A stretch of 63,132 nucleotides of DNA, taken from assembly GCA_021732605.1 (NCBI GenBank), contig JAKFUS010000020.1, positions 1 through 63,132 on the forward strand, written 5' to 3'. A program made the position numbers and the translations under genes. This document shows, piece after piece, positions 33,612 to 42,302 of the stretch. The DNA is from Betaproteobacteria bacterium (GTDB lineage Bacteria > Pseudomonadota > Gammaproteobacteria > Burkholderiales > SG8-41). How positions within the stretch are numbered: position 1 is the first letter of the stretch; the number at the start of each line of letters is the position of its first letter. The notes beneath the pieces are model-generated. The model was not told the origin of the DNA. It saw nothing but the letters and a program-made list of their open reading frames with translations, and did no database searches.

Positions 33612-34379
33612 TCAGAATTCAAAAACCTGATTCTGTTCAAGCATGTGCAGTCGGCGCCGGGGCACCCGGGCCACGATCTGCTCCATGATCAATTCCGCTT
33701 CCCGCGGTTTGAAGTGTGTCACATAAATGGCCGGATCCAGTTGCAGTTTGACCAGTTCCTCCGCCAGCAGGCTTGGACAGAGGTGTTTGGAGATGATGGC
33801 CAGCTCGCGCTCCGAGTCAGACAATGCAGACTCAATGAGGAGATATTTTAAGTTATTGATTTCATTAATGTATTTCCAGACCTCGTCCTGGCTGGTGGTA
33901 TCCCCGCTAAACACCAGACTGGCGGCACCGGAATCCAGGTGATAGCCCACCGCCGGAACCACGTGATTCGCGGTCACTGGCGTGATCATCCGTCCCCCGG
34001 TAAGCCGCACCGGCTCGCCCACCCGGATCGGGGCGTAGCGCAGCACCGGTGACTGCGGGTCCGGAATCTGCCGGAAGTCGGGCCACAACTTCCAGTTGAA
34101 CAGGTGCGCGCTGAGAATATCCAGTGTCTCCTGGATCGCATGCAGGGTGACCGGTTTGCTGCGCTGCAAGCCAACGGTGTCGAGCAGGAACGGAATGGAG
34201 GTCACGTGATCGAGGTGGGAATGCGTCACGAAAATATGGTCGATGTCCGCCAACTGCTGCAGCGACAGGTCGCCCACCCCGGTCCCGGCATCGATCAGCA
34301 CATCGTCGTCCAGCAGCATCGAAGTCGTGCGCAGGTCGCCGCCGATACCACCGCTGCAGCCGAGGATACGCAGCTTCAT
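33612..34379 (-). CDS. MBL-fold class II 3',5'-cyclic-nucleotide phosphodiesterase
   Basis: 255 residues of the metallo-beta-lactamase fold: zinc motif HSHLDH (residues ~53-58), further His/Asp ligands at ANHVVPAVGYHL, FSGDTT and VTHFKPRE. The pattern, including the LDHVTSIPFLLDTV segment, is that of PDE1-type class II cyclic-nucleotide phosphodiesterases. It is translationally coupled to the upstream CHASE2 cyclase gene (TAATG, one-base overlap), which strongly suggests it removes the cyclase product. Confidence 0.85.
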   Translation of the reverse strand: MKLRILGCSGGIGGDLRTTSMLLDDDVLIDAGTGVGDLSLQQLADIDHIFVTHSHLDHVTSIPFLLDTVGLQRSKPVTLHAIQETLDILSAHLFNWKLWPDFRQIPDPQSPVLRYAPIRVGEPVRLTGGRMITPVTANHVVPAVGYHLDSGAASLVFSGDTTSQDEVWKYINEINNLKYLLIESALSDSERELAIISKHLCPSLLAEELVKLQLDPAIYVTHFKPREAELIMEQIVARVPRRRLHMLEQNQVFEF

Positions 34380-36643
34380 TACTTGGTCTCAAACTTGTGC
34401 ACACCGTTCCATGCGGAATCCGGCGGGTTGGCACGGTAACCGGCGATCCGCTCCAGAAACACATCGTAGAGATAGGGTTTGGGTGAAATCTTCTTCAAAT
34501 TGATGAGTTGCAATTCCGCCTTGTCCCATTCCTGTGCCCGGTAAAACCGCAACGCCTGGTTCCAGAGTTTGATCTCGTCAAGCCGGGTTTGTTCAACCTC
34601 ACCTTCCAGCCCGAACGGCTCAAAGATCGCCACCGGTTCGTCCTTGCCTTTGACCTGCACCAGATCGATTTCGCGCAGCACGATGCCGGTGATACGCTTT
34701 TTGGTGGGTTCGCCGATGATGATATCGGCCCCGTACTGCTTGGTAATGCCCTCCAGCCGCGACCCCAGATTCACCGCGTCACCCATCACGGTATAGGCCT
34801 TGCGGATCTTTGAGCCCATGTCGCCGACGCGCATCACCCCGGAGTTGACGCCGATGCCGATCGCAAACGGCGGCCAGCCTTTGTCACTAAATTTTTTGTT
34901 GAGCACCGCCGACTGCTTCATCATGTCCAGCGCGGCCAGCACGGCGTTCTGCGCATGATTGGCATCGGACATCGGGGCGCCCCAGAAAGCCATGATCGCG
35001 TCACCGATGTACTTGTCCAGCGTGCCGCGATGCCCCTCCCGGATCACCATGCTCATCGTGGTCAGATAATCATTGATGTACAGCGACAAATCATCCGGGG
35101 ACAAGCTTTCCGAAATGGTCGTGAATCCACGCACGTCCGAAAATAGCACCGTGAGCTCTTCGGCGCGCGGCGCCATGTTGAACTGCCCGGGATTCAGCGC
35201 CATTTGCTCGACGAGTTCCGGCGGCACGTACTGCCCGAACAATCCCGTGATCAACCGCGTACCGCGCGCCTCGACCAGGAATCCGTAGGCCATGTTGAAG
35301 GTAAACAGGATCAGCACCAGCAGGACGCCGGAGGCCAGCGGCAGCACCAGATGCCCGGTATGAAACACCACCAGGTTGGCACCGATCACCGCCACCAGAA
35401 CCAGCGCCGTGACCAGCATGGATTTGAATGGTGTCAGCAGCGGCAGCAGCAGCGCCAGCGCAGCGCCGGACAGCAGCAGCAGCACGAATTCCGCCCCCAC
35501 CACATACGGCGGGCGCTGCTTGATATTGCCGTCGAGGATGCCGCTGATCAGGTTGGCGTGAATCTCCACCCCGGGATACACCGGGTCCACCGGCGTCGCC
35601 CGCAGGTCGAGCAGGCCCGGCGCCGTGGTGCCGATCAGCGCGATCTTGCCGCGCAGTTCTTCGACCGGAATACGTTCGTTCAGCACATCAACCAGCGAGT
35701 AATAGCGGTAGCTGCCCTTGGCGCCGCGATACGGCACCAGCGCCGCCGCCTGAAAATCGACGGGGATTTCGAAGGGACCGGTCTTGATCCACTCCAGGCC
35801 GCTGTAATCGGCGGTACTGCCGTCCTGGCTCACCACCGGCACCACGGGGGGCCGGTCATGCACCGCCCGCACCATCGCCAGCGACAGCGGCTCGAAATAG
35901 GCGCCGGCGTGTTCCACCAGTATCGGCACGCGCCGGGTAATACCATCCTGATCCGGCAGCGGATTGATATGGCCTGAACTGGAGGCGGCACGCTGCAAGC
36001 GTTCCAGGTTTGCGGTGTAGCCGGACCACGAGGTCACGCCTACTTTGCGTTCGCCAAAAGCGCCGGCAGGCAACACCGGCGGCGGCAACATACCCTTCTT
36101 GGTGGCATTCGCCGGATCATCGCTCAAGAACACATGCCCCAGCACCACCGCACGCCCCTTCATCTTGCGGGCGAAAATGTCGTCATATTCGAGTTGCGGC
36201 CGCACCTGATCCAGCACCGACTGGAATTGCGGCACGGCCTTCAGCTCGCGTTGGCCGAGGCGCTCCAGCACGCGGATGCCGGAGGATTCATCGCGCTCGG
36301 CAAACACCACGTCGAAACCGACAACGGCGATGCCGTATTTGTCGAACAGCTTGTCGAGCAGCACCGCCAGCCGGTCGCGCGGCCATGGCCAGCGGCCTTC
36401 GCCGCCTTTTTCCTTTTCCTGCAGGCTTTTTTCGTCGATGTCGAGAATCACCACACGCGGATCGACGGTGCGCGGCATCGTCAACCGGAGTCGGGTGTCG
36501 TAAACGATCGCCTCCAGATTGTCGAGCAGCGGAACGCGCAAATAGACATTGTCGAGCAGCGGAACGCGTAGATGTATCGCGTGCGCGAGAAACAGGGCAA
36601 CAATCGCCATGCCTATCGCTATGCGGGCCAGATGTTTTTTCAC
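34379..36643 (-). CDS. CHASE2-domain class III adenylate/guanylate cyclase
   Basis: 754 residues from a GTG start. An N-terminal membrane helix precedes a periplasmic CHASE2 sensor (~40-330: DPRVVILDIDEKSLQE, GRWPWPRDRLAVLLDKLF, GKIALIGTTAPGLLDLRATP). Three membrane helices follow (~365-440), then a class III cyclase domain (~480-670). That domain has metal-binding Asp motifs LFSDVRGFTTISESL and DKYIGDAIMAFWGAP and the transition-state segment MGDAVNLGSRLEGITKQYG. The product is probably cAMP, though cGMP cannot be excluded by eye. A 10-residue direct duplication is present near the N-terminus (RVPLLDN twice). Confidence 0.9.
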   Translation of the reverse strand: MKKHLARIAIGMAIVALFLAHAIHLRVPLLDNVYLRVPLLDNLEAIVYDTRLRLTMPRTVDPRVVILDIDEKSLQEKEKGGEGRWPWPRDRLAVLLDKLFDKYGIAVVGFDVVFAERDESSGIRVLERLGQRELKAVPQFQSVLDQVRPQLEYDDIFARKMKGRAVVLGHVFLSDDPANATKKGMLPPPVLPAGAFGERKVGVTSWSGYTANLERLQRAASSSGHINPLPDQDGITRRVPILVEHAGAYFEPLSLAMVRAVHDRPPVVPVVSQDGSTADYSGLEWIKTGPFEIPVDFQAAALVPYRGAKGSYRYYSLVDVLNERIPVEELRGKIALIGTTAPGLLDLRATPVDPVYPGVEIHANLISGILDGNIKQRPPYVVGAEFVLLLLSGAALALLLPLLTPFKSMLVTALVLVAVIGANLVVFHTGHLVLPLASGVLLVLILFTFNMAYGFLVEARGTRLITGLFGQYVPPELVEQMALNPGQFNMAPRAEELTVLFSDVRGFTTISESLSPDDLSLYINDYLTTMSMVIREGHRGTLDKYIGDAIMAFWGAPMSDANHAQNAVLAALDMMKQSAVLNKKFSDKGWPPFAIGIGVNSGVMRVGDMGSKIRKAYTVMGDAVNLGSRLEGITKQYGADIIIGEPTKKRITGIVLREIDLVQVKGKDEPVAIFEPFGLEGEVEQTRLDEIKLWNQALRFYRAQEWDKAELQLINLKKISPKPYLYDVFLERIAGYRANPPDSAWNGVHKFETK
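36518..36568 (-). repeat. 30-bp offset direct duplication in the cyclase gene
   Basis: A 21-base stretch at 36518-36538 recurs at 36548-36568, an offset of 30 bases. In protein this gives LRVPLLDNVY followed by LRVPLLDNLE, just after the first membrane helix. The reading frame is kept. Confidence 0.9.
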
Positions 36644-36652
36644 CCTGTCGTC

Positions 36653-36733
36653 CTAAAGCCGCCCCTGCCGTAACAGGGCCATCACATCGTCCGGGTGCGT
36701 CGTGAATCCGCCCCGGCCCCTGTCGACCATCAC
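36653..36733 (-). other. Possible tiny gene or gene remnant between cyclase and FHA genes
   Basis: The 128-base gap upstream of the cyclase GTG carries one minus-strand frame with plausible protein character from a GTG/ATG pair at 36733/36730: MVDRGRGGFTTHP, then DDVMALLRQGRL and a stop, 25-26 residues. The frame stays open further upstream towards the FHA gene. No ribosome site is obvious. It could be a leader peptide, a remnant, or chance. Confidence 0.25.
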
Positions 36734-36771
36734 ATCGCGGGCGTGCTGCAGAAATGCCCCGCGTGCGCTTA

Positions 36772-37611
36772 TTATTTCTTTACAAAAAATTCCATTTTCA
36801 CACCCGCGAGTTCTATGACGTCGTGATCCTGCAGCGGCTGGGCCTGGGCATCAATCATCTTGCCGTTGATCACCGGAAACTTCGCACCTTCAACATGGGT
36901 AATGAAGTAACCCTGCGGACGGCGCGTAATGACTGCGACCTGAAGGCCGGGCTTGCCCAGCGTTGTCAGGTTCTTGACGAGATCGAGCTCCTTGCCGGCG
37001 CTGGGGCCGGTCAGAATCTGCACGGCCGCCAGGGGCTGCGCGTCGGCGGGTTTGGTCGGCGCGGCTGCCGCTGGCGCAACTGCGGCGGGTGCGGGTGTGG
37101 CTGGCGGTGCAACGGAAGGCGCAGGCGCAGCTACAGCCGGTGCGGGTGCTGCTGGTTTGGCTGCAGGCGGCATGGACCGCGGTGTGGGCGGCGGCGTGGA
37201 TGGCTTCGGTGGGGGAGCGGGTTCATTGGCCGGCTTGGCAGGAGCGGGCGCAGCGGCAGCCGCTTTGGGCGGCGCGCGCAGGATCATCGTTTTCTCGAAA
37301 TCCTCACCGGCATGGCCGGCAGGCGTTTCGGCGACATATTTCAGTTTGTATTTGCCGATTTCGATCACATCGTTGTTCTGCAGGATGTGTTTCTTGATCG
37401 GATTGCCGTTGACCAGGGTACCGTTGGTCGAGCCCATGTCCTCGAGAAACGAATCGTTGAGGATGGTCACGATGCAGGCGTGCTCTCCGCTGACCGCCAG
37501 ATTCTCGATCTGGATCTCGTTGGAGGGCTTGCGCCCGATCATGATCCGCTCCTTGTCTAGCGGAACCTCGCGGATCATCGAGCCTTCAAGAGAAAGTATC
37601 AACTTCGCCAT
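36772..37611 (-). CDS. Double-FHA phosphopeptide-binding protein
   Basis: 279 residues. The first FHA domain (1-95) has all family residues: IMIGRKPSNEIQIENLAVSGEHA (in parts IMIGRKPSNEIQI and VSGEHA) and DMGSTNGTLVNGNPI. A 90-residue Pro/Ala linker follows (~115-205). The C-terminal ~75 residues form a degenerate second FHA (DLVKNLTTLGKPGLQVAVITRR, FPVINGKMI). It lies between the PP2C phosphatase and the cyclase and probably reads Thr phosphorylation by the CHASE2-kinase. The end of the first FHA continues into EKTMILRAPP; Thr in such a segment is a frequent kinase target in other systems. Confidence 0.88.
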   Translation of the reverse strand: MAKLILSLEGSMIREVPLDKERIMIGRKPSNEIQIENLAVSGEHACIVTILNDSFLEDMGSTNGTLVNGNPIKKHILQNNDVIEIGKYKLKYVAETPAGHAGEDFEKTMILRAPPKAAAAAPAPAKPANEPAPPPKPSTPPPTPRSMPPAAKPAAPAPAVAAPAPSVAPPATPAPAAVAPAAAAPTKPADAQPLAAVQILTGPSAGKELDLVKNLTTLGKPGLQVAVITRRPQGYFITHVEGAKFPVINGKMIDAQAQPLQDHDVIELAGVKMEFFVKK

Positions 37612-37628
37612 AGTAGTATCCCCGTTGC

Positions 37629-38441
37629 TTATCTGAGCCAGGACTTCAACCGGTCAACCAAACCAGCGCGGGCCGGGAAACTCTTCAGCACACGCACCAG
37701 AATAACCGAAACATTGTCACGCCCGCCATTGTCGTTTGCCTGCTGCACCAGCTGCGCGGCAGCCAGGGGCAGATTGGCCTGCAGCGACGACAGCGTCAAC
37801 TCCATGTCCTCATCCGTCACCATGTCGTTGAGGCCGTCTGAACACAGCAGGTAAATATCACCGGTCTGCACCGGATAACTGTGAACTTCGGCCTCGACTT
37901 CGGGATCAATACCCACTGCCCGCGTCACCAGGTTCTTGTTCTGCGAGTGGCGGGCCTGCGCCTTGGTGATCAGGCCGCTGTCGATCTGTTCCTGCAGCAG
38001 CGAATGGTCGCGCGTGACCTGCTCGAGCTTGTTTTCGCGAAAGCGGTACAGCCTTGAGTCACCGATATGCCCGACCACCAGCGAGTTATCGTGCCACAGC
38101 GCAACGACCAGCGTAGTGCCCATGCCGGCGTACTGCGCCTGATTTTGCGCGGCCTGGAAAATTGCATTATTGGCACGAACCGAATGCTCGCCCACCAGGC
38201 GTTCCGCGGTCGCAGCATCGATTTCGCCGCCGACCGCCGCCAGCGCTTTTTTCAGCTCCGCGCTGATCATCGCCACCGCAATGCCACTGGCCACCTCTCC
38301 GGCATTGTAACCGCCCATGCCGTCGGCCAGCACGGCAAGGCCGGTCGCAGCGTCAGCGGAGATGCTGTCCTCGTTATGCGACCGCACCATCCCCGGGTGG
38401 GTGGCGGTCGTGATTTCGATGGCTTTTGACAAATCGTTCAT
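37629..38441 (-). CDS. PP2C-type Ser/Thr protein phosphatase
   Basis: 270 residues, soluble. The PPM/PP2C motifs are all present: TATHPGMVRSHNEDS, LADGMGGYNAGEVAS, VVALWHDNSLVVGHIGDSRL, LLCSDGLNDMV and GGRDNVSVILV. These carry the metal-binding aspartates. It is placed directly after the CHASE2-kinase (eight bases between) and before the FHA gene, the classic kinase-phosphatase-FHA set. Confidence 0.93.
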   Translation of the reverse strand: MNDLSKAIEITTATHPGMVRSHNEDSISADAATGLAVLADGMGGYNAGEVASGIAVAMISAELKKALAAVGGEIDAATAERLVGEHSVRANNAIFQAAQNQAQYAGMGTTLVVALWHDNSLVVGHIGDSRLYRFRENKLEQVTRDHSLLQEQIDSGLITKAQARHSQNKNLVTRAVGIDPEVEAEVHSYPVQTGDIYLLCSDGLNDMVTDEDMELTLSSLQANLPLAAAQLVQQANDNGGRDNVSVILVRVLKSFPARAGLVDRLKSWLR

Positions 38442-38449
38442 TCAGGGCC

Positions 38450-41017
38450 TCAGGATACAGCGGTGACCGCTTTGGGTTTTGCCGTCAACGTTCCCAGGCA
38501 GAGCCGGATGGCTTTCGCCATCTGCTCTCCGTTCTGGTAGCGTTGATCGGGGTCTTTTGCCAGCGCCTTGTTGGTTACTGCGGCCACACAGGCCGGAAGA
38601 TCGGGCCGCAGCGTGCGGATGTCGGGGTGCGCTTCGTTGGCAATCTTGAACATCAGCTGCGCCATGGATTCGCCCTGGAAGGGCAGTTTGCTGCTGAGCA
38701 TCTGGTACAAGGTGACGCCCAGTGAGAACAGGTCGGAGCGCCCCTCCACTTTTTTGCCGGACAGTTGTTCCGGAGACATGTACGACGGGGTGCCGAGCAC
38801 CATGCCGGTCTTGGTTTTGGAGGAATCGGTTACCCGCGCAATGCCGAAGTCCGTCACTTTCGCAGTGTCACTCTCGGGCTCGTACATGATGTTCGCCGGT
38901 TTGATGTCGCGGTGCACGACGTTCTGCTGATGCGCGTAACCCAGCGCCTCGCTGACACGCGCAATGATCGACAGCACCCGCGGCACCGGCAGCAGCGCGT
39001 CGGCTTTGGTGTACGGCACCAGATCGCGGCCCTTGAGGAACTCCATCGCGATATACGCCAGATCGTGTTCTTCGCCGGCATCGTAAATGGTGACAATGTT
39101 CGGGTGGGTGAGACGCCCTGCTGTTTCCGCCTCGCGGAAAAAGCGCTCTTTGACCTCGACCAGTTCATCACCCTCGAACTCCTGCGACAAGGCCATGGTC
39201 TTGATCGCCACCACGCGGCCGATCTTCGGATCCTTGCCGAGGTACACCACACCCATTGCGCCCTTGCCGAGTTCTTTCTCCACCTGATAGCGGCCGAGCA
39301 TCGGTTTTTCCATGCCGCCGCCGGCCAGCATCATGGTGCCGCCGGGATGCCCTTGTGCACCGCCGAGAATCACCGTTTCCGACAACGCCTTGGCCCGCGT
39401 CAGCCGCTGCTCCAGATCGCGGAATTTGGGATTGAATTCCGCCATGTACTGAAACACCGACTCCGCCTTGTTGAACTGCCGCTTGCGCTCGAAATCCAAA
39501 GCCAGGGCATAGAGGTTTTCCATCACCGGGTCAGCCAGCGGACATTGGCGGAACTTGTCCCATGCCAGATCGAGCTGGCCCTGGGCCTGGTAGGCGATGC
39601 CCAGCATGCGACTGGATTCCGCCGATTCAGCATCGGATTTTTCCTTGCCGCGTTCGGTGACCAGGAAACGTTTGGTGGTCAGCGCGGCGTAACCCACTGC
39701 CAGGAGCACCACCGACCCCATGAACTGGATCCAGGTCAGCTGCGTCACCATCAGCCCGAAATGTGCGCCCAGCAGCGCCACGCCGATCGCGAGACTGAGC
39801 AACGCGGCAATACCTGCCTTCAACCGTGGCAGCACCAGAATCAGATACAAGGCCACAAGCAAAAAGACACCAATCTGCACCCAGATGCCCCACGACGGGG
39901 TGACGAAAAAATGCTCGCCGAGGATGCTCGACACGGTGTGGGCCAGGGTCAGCACTGGCGCCGTCGCCGGCGATACCGGCGTCACCTGCGCTGAACCGAG
40001 ACCTGCGGCAGTGGGGCCGATCAGCACGATCTTGTCCTGGTATTTGGCGGCCGGCACCTTGCCGCTCAACACGTCAAAAAACGAATCCACCGGGAATGCC
40101 GAACGACCATCACGGTCGGCGTAAAAGAAGGTGTGCATGCGCAGTTCGGGGTCCGTGCGCACCCGCAGCTTGCCGATTTGCAGCGCCTCACCCCAGGCCG
40201 GCTTGATGTCGGCCGTGCCCAGGTTCAGGCTGCGTGCTGCCACCACCACCGATAACGCGGGAAACACCTGATCGTAATAACGCACCAGCAGCGGTTCGGC
40301 GCGCACGGCGCCATCGACGTCGATATCGGCGTTCAGGTGGCCGATACCGGCTACTGCCGGCCCCAGTTCTGCCACCGGATACAAGGGAAACACGCCGGGA
40401 GGCGGCAGCGCATCTGCACCGCGCGGCCCGGGTATGGCGCTGGCCAGCACGTAAGCAGGCAACGGTTTGTCCGGATTGCCCTGCGGTTCGGTCAGTTGCT
40501 GGAACACCAGGGGCAACACAACATTGCCGGCGCCCTTCATGCTGCTGGCGAGTTTGCGGTCGGTGTTGAGCGCCTGCTCCGCTTCGGTCAGTACCGCGCC
40601 GATCCGTGCCAGACCTTCGCTGGCCGTAACCGCCTTTGGGTCAGTTCCGCCCTGAGCGGTCAGCTCATTGTGCAGATTCAGCAGCTTTTCAACATACACC
40701 AGCCCGGCATCACGCTGGGGCTCGAAAAAAAACGTGGTGTTGGCAATGACCTTGGCTTTGGCTCCCGCCAGCAAGTCAATCATGCGGGCGTGGACATCGC
40801 GCGACCAAGGCCAGCGACCGATATTGGCGATGCTGGCATCGTCTATGGCGATGACCGCGATGCGATCAGACGGTGTGCGGGCGGCAGCCTGGACACCAAG
40901 GTCGTAGGCCTTGCGTTCCAGGCTCTGGATCAGGTCCCCACGCGCAGCGATCAGCATGATCACAGCAACGATGAATCCGATAAACCAGTCGGCCTTCCAG
41001 AAACTCAGCTTTTTCAT
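38450..41017 (-). CDS. CHASE2-domain membrane Ser/Thr protein kinase
   Basis: 855 residues. One N-terminal helix is followed by an extracytoplasmic CHASE2 sensor (~30-330: RIAVIAIDDASIANIGRWPW, KIVLIGPTAAGLGSAQVTP), then membrane helices at ~345-425 and a TPR-like linker (~440-540). The kinase domain (~575-840) has ELGKGAMGVVYLG, VAIK, HRDIKPANIMY, DFGIARV and GTPSYMSPEQLSG. The CHASE2 domain is the same type as in the cyclase of this operon, so kinase and cyclase may respond to related envelope signals. It is the first gene of the operon, ~85 bases after a predicted transcription start. Confidence 0.92.
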   Translation of the reverse strand: MKKLSFWKADWFIGFIVAVIMLIAARGDLIQSLERKAYDLGVQAAARTPSDRIAVIAIDDASIANIGRWPWSRDVHARMIDLLAGAKAKVIANTTFFFEPQRDAGLVYVEKLLNLHNELTAQGGTDPKAVTASEGLARIGAVLTEAEQALNTDRKLASSMKGAGNVVLPLVFQQLTEPQGNPDKPLPAYVLASAIPGPRGADALPPPGVFPLYPVAELGPAVAGIGHLNADIDVDGAVRAEPLLVRYYDQVFPALSVVVAARSLNLGTADIKPAWGEALQIGKLRVRTDPELRMHTFFYADRDGRSAFPVDSFFDVLSGKVPAAKYQDKIVLIGPTAAGLGSAQVTPVSPATAPVLTLAHTVSSILGEHFFVTPSWGIWVQIGVFLLVALYLILVLPRLKAGIAALLSLAIGVALLGAHFGLMVTQLTWIQFMGSVVLLAVGYAALTTKRFLVTERGKEKSDAESAESSRMLGIAYQAQGQLDLAWDKFRQCPLADPVMENLYALALDFERKRQFNKAESVFQYMAEFNPKFRDLEQRLTRAKALSETVILGGAQGHPGGTMMLAGGGMEKPMLGRYQVEKELGKGAMGVVYLGKDPKIGRVVAIKTMALSQEFEGDELVEVKERFFREAETAGRLTHPNIVTIYDAGEEHDLAYIAMEFLKGRDLVPYTKADALLPVPRVLSIIARVSEALGYAHQQNVVHRDIKPANIMYEPESDTAKVTDFGIARVTDSSKTKTGMVLGTPSYMSPEQLSGKKVEGRSDLFSLGVTLYQMLSSKLPFQGESMAQLMFKIANEAHPDIRTLRPDLPACVAAVTNKALAKDPDQRYQNGEQMAKAIRLCLGTLTAKPKAVTAVS

Positions 41018-41108
41018 CCCTTTTGCGCCCGTTCCGCGTTGTTTTTATGTTTCAGGAGAACGACTTAACGACGGAGTTTCACAGATTTTACGATATTAGC
41101 CTCTAAGG

Positions 41109-41137
41109 ATTATGTTTTTTTAAGAACTTAGTGCCAA
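41109..41137 (-). promoter_or_regulatory. Sigma-70 promoter of the signalling operon
   Basis: On the minus strand TTGGCA (41132-41137), a 17-base spacer and CATAAT (41109-41114): five of six consensus bases in each box. The start of transcription would be about 41102, giving a leader of ~85 bases before the kinase ATG. Confidence 0.75.
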
Positions 41138-41244
41138 ACGTCACACGCCATCGTCATTCGTCCGACCGCCGGTCACGGCGCACCGATAAACGCATGACGA
41201 AAACACCGGATACGGTCTGACATCTCGAATAATTATAAAAGCAC

Positions 41245-41257
41245 CAATAAAAACAAT
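41245..41257. repeat. CAATAAAAACAAT element, copy 1
   Basis: An exact 13-base element, also found at 50106-50118 and 53862-53874. This copy lies between the frc-operon terminator and the signalling-operon promoter. Confidence 0.5.
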
Positions 41258-41273
41258 TACTTACGATAAGACA

Positions 41274-41303
41274 AAAGAAAAGGCCACGCCGCAGCGTGGC
41301 CTT
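41274..41303 (-). terminator. Terminator of the frc operon
   Basis: On the minus strand AAGGCCACGC-TGCG-GCGTGGCCTT followed by TTCTTTTG: a perfect 10-bp stem with a 4-nt loop and a T-rich tail, about 28 bases after the stop of the 10-formyl-THF hydrolase-like gene. Confidence 0.9.
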
Positions 41304-41331
41304 GCCTAATGTCGGGAAGTGGTTGTTTGAT

Positions 41332-42264
41332 TCAGGTGCCGAGCAATGCGCCCTTGGCCAAGCCGTTGGCACGTGCAAAATCGCCACCCGAGAGTTTTTT
41401 GCCGTCCTCGCCGCGCGCGCGCAGCACTTCGATCACACCACCCTGCGCCGTCACTTTGAAACTGCCTTCGGTGACTTCGGAAATCTCGCCGATTTTGCCG
41501 GCAACATCGGCAAAGCGACGGAACAGGTGTTTGCGCGCATCAAAAATCTGCACTTTTTTGCCGTTCAGCGTGGTCCATGCACCCGGCGCAGGATTGGTGC
41601 CGCGGATCACGTTGTAGACAAAATCGACATGATGGGCCCAATGGATCTGCGCTTCACCGGCGCGGCACCAGCCTTCGTAACTCGCCTTCGATTCGTCCTG
41701 CACCGTTTCCTTGTGTTTACCGGCAAACACCAGATCGGCCGCTTCGATAATGGCCTTCACGCCCATCGGGAACAGTTTGTTGAAATAAACCTCGCCGATG
41801 GTTTCGTCAGGGCCGATGTCACAGGTTTTCTGCAGAATTACCGGACCTTCGTCGAGACCTTCGTTCGGGCGGAAAATGGTCAGTCCGGTCTTGGTATCGC
41901 CGCGGATGATCGGCCAGTTGATGGACGAGGGGCCGCGGTACAGCGGCAGCAGCGACGGGTGGTACTGGATCATGCCAAGGCGCGGCAGTTGCACAAAGGT
42001 ATCCGGCGCAAACTGCAGCACATAGGCCATCACGCCGATGTCGACGTTCAGCGATTTCAGCGCATCATGCGCCTCCGGCACCCGCAATGACGGGAACTGG
42101 AACACTTTCAGGCCATGCGCTTCGGCGGCGGTGCGCAGCGGATCGGCTTTCGCGCCGGGCTTCTCCGGGGCGCAGAACACACCGGCCACTTCGTCCTTGC
42201 GCGCGAGAAAGCCTTCCAGCACTTCTTTGCCAAAATCCTGCTGCCCGATAATTGCAATTTTCAT
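41332..42264 (-). CDS. Formyltransferase-fold protein like the 10-formyl-THF hydrolase domain of ALDH1L1
   Basis: 310 residues. An N-terminal formyltransferase domain (1-200) starts MKIAIIGQQDFGKEVLEGFL, and a C-terminal FMT_C-like barrel follows (~205-300: NPAPGAWTTLNGKKVQIFDA). The sequence is closer to the hydrolase domain of 10-formyltetrahydrofolate dehydrogenase than to ordinary methionyl-tRNA formyltransferase: YHPSLLPLYRGPSSINW and GLDEGPVILQK. Of the Asn-His-Asp catalytic set, His102 and Asp138 are kept, but Asn is replaced by Gln100 (IQYH). Being 38 bases after frc, it probably handles the formyl group of formyl-CoA or 10-formyl-THF. A transferase between those two is a possibility I cannot test. 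Confidence 0.75.
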   Translation of the reverse strand: MKIAIIGQQDFGKEVLEGFLARKDEVAGVFCAPEKPGAKADPLRTAAEAHGLKVFQFPSLRVPEAHDALKSLNVDIGVMAYVLQFAPDTFVQLPRLGMIQYHPSLLPLYRGPSSINWPIIRGDTKTGLTIFRPNEGLDEGPVILQKTCDIGPDETIGEVYFNKLFPMGVKAIIEAADLVFAGKHKETVQDESKASYEGWCRAGEAQIHWAHHVDFVYNVIRGTNPAPGAWTTLNGKKVQIFDARKHLFRRFADVAGKIGEISEVTEGSFKVTAQGGVIEVLRARGEDGKKLSGGDFARANGLAKGALLGT

Positions 42265-42302
42265 TGTTAATCCTCTGTAAATCCCGCGCTGTTACCAGGA
42301 AA

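Larger units (their letters stand above)
41018..41331 (-). other. Promoter and terminator region between the signalling operon and frc operon
   Basis: 314 bases without a gene. It holds the sigma-70 promoter of the signalling operon (41109-41137), an AT-rich stretch with one CAATAAAAACAAT element (41245-41257), and the terminator of the upstream frc operon (41274-41303). Confidence 0.7.
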
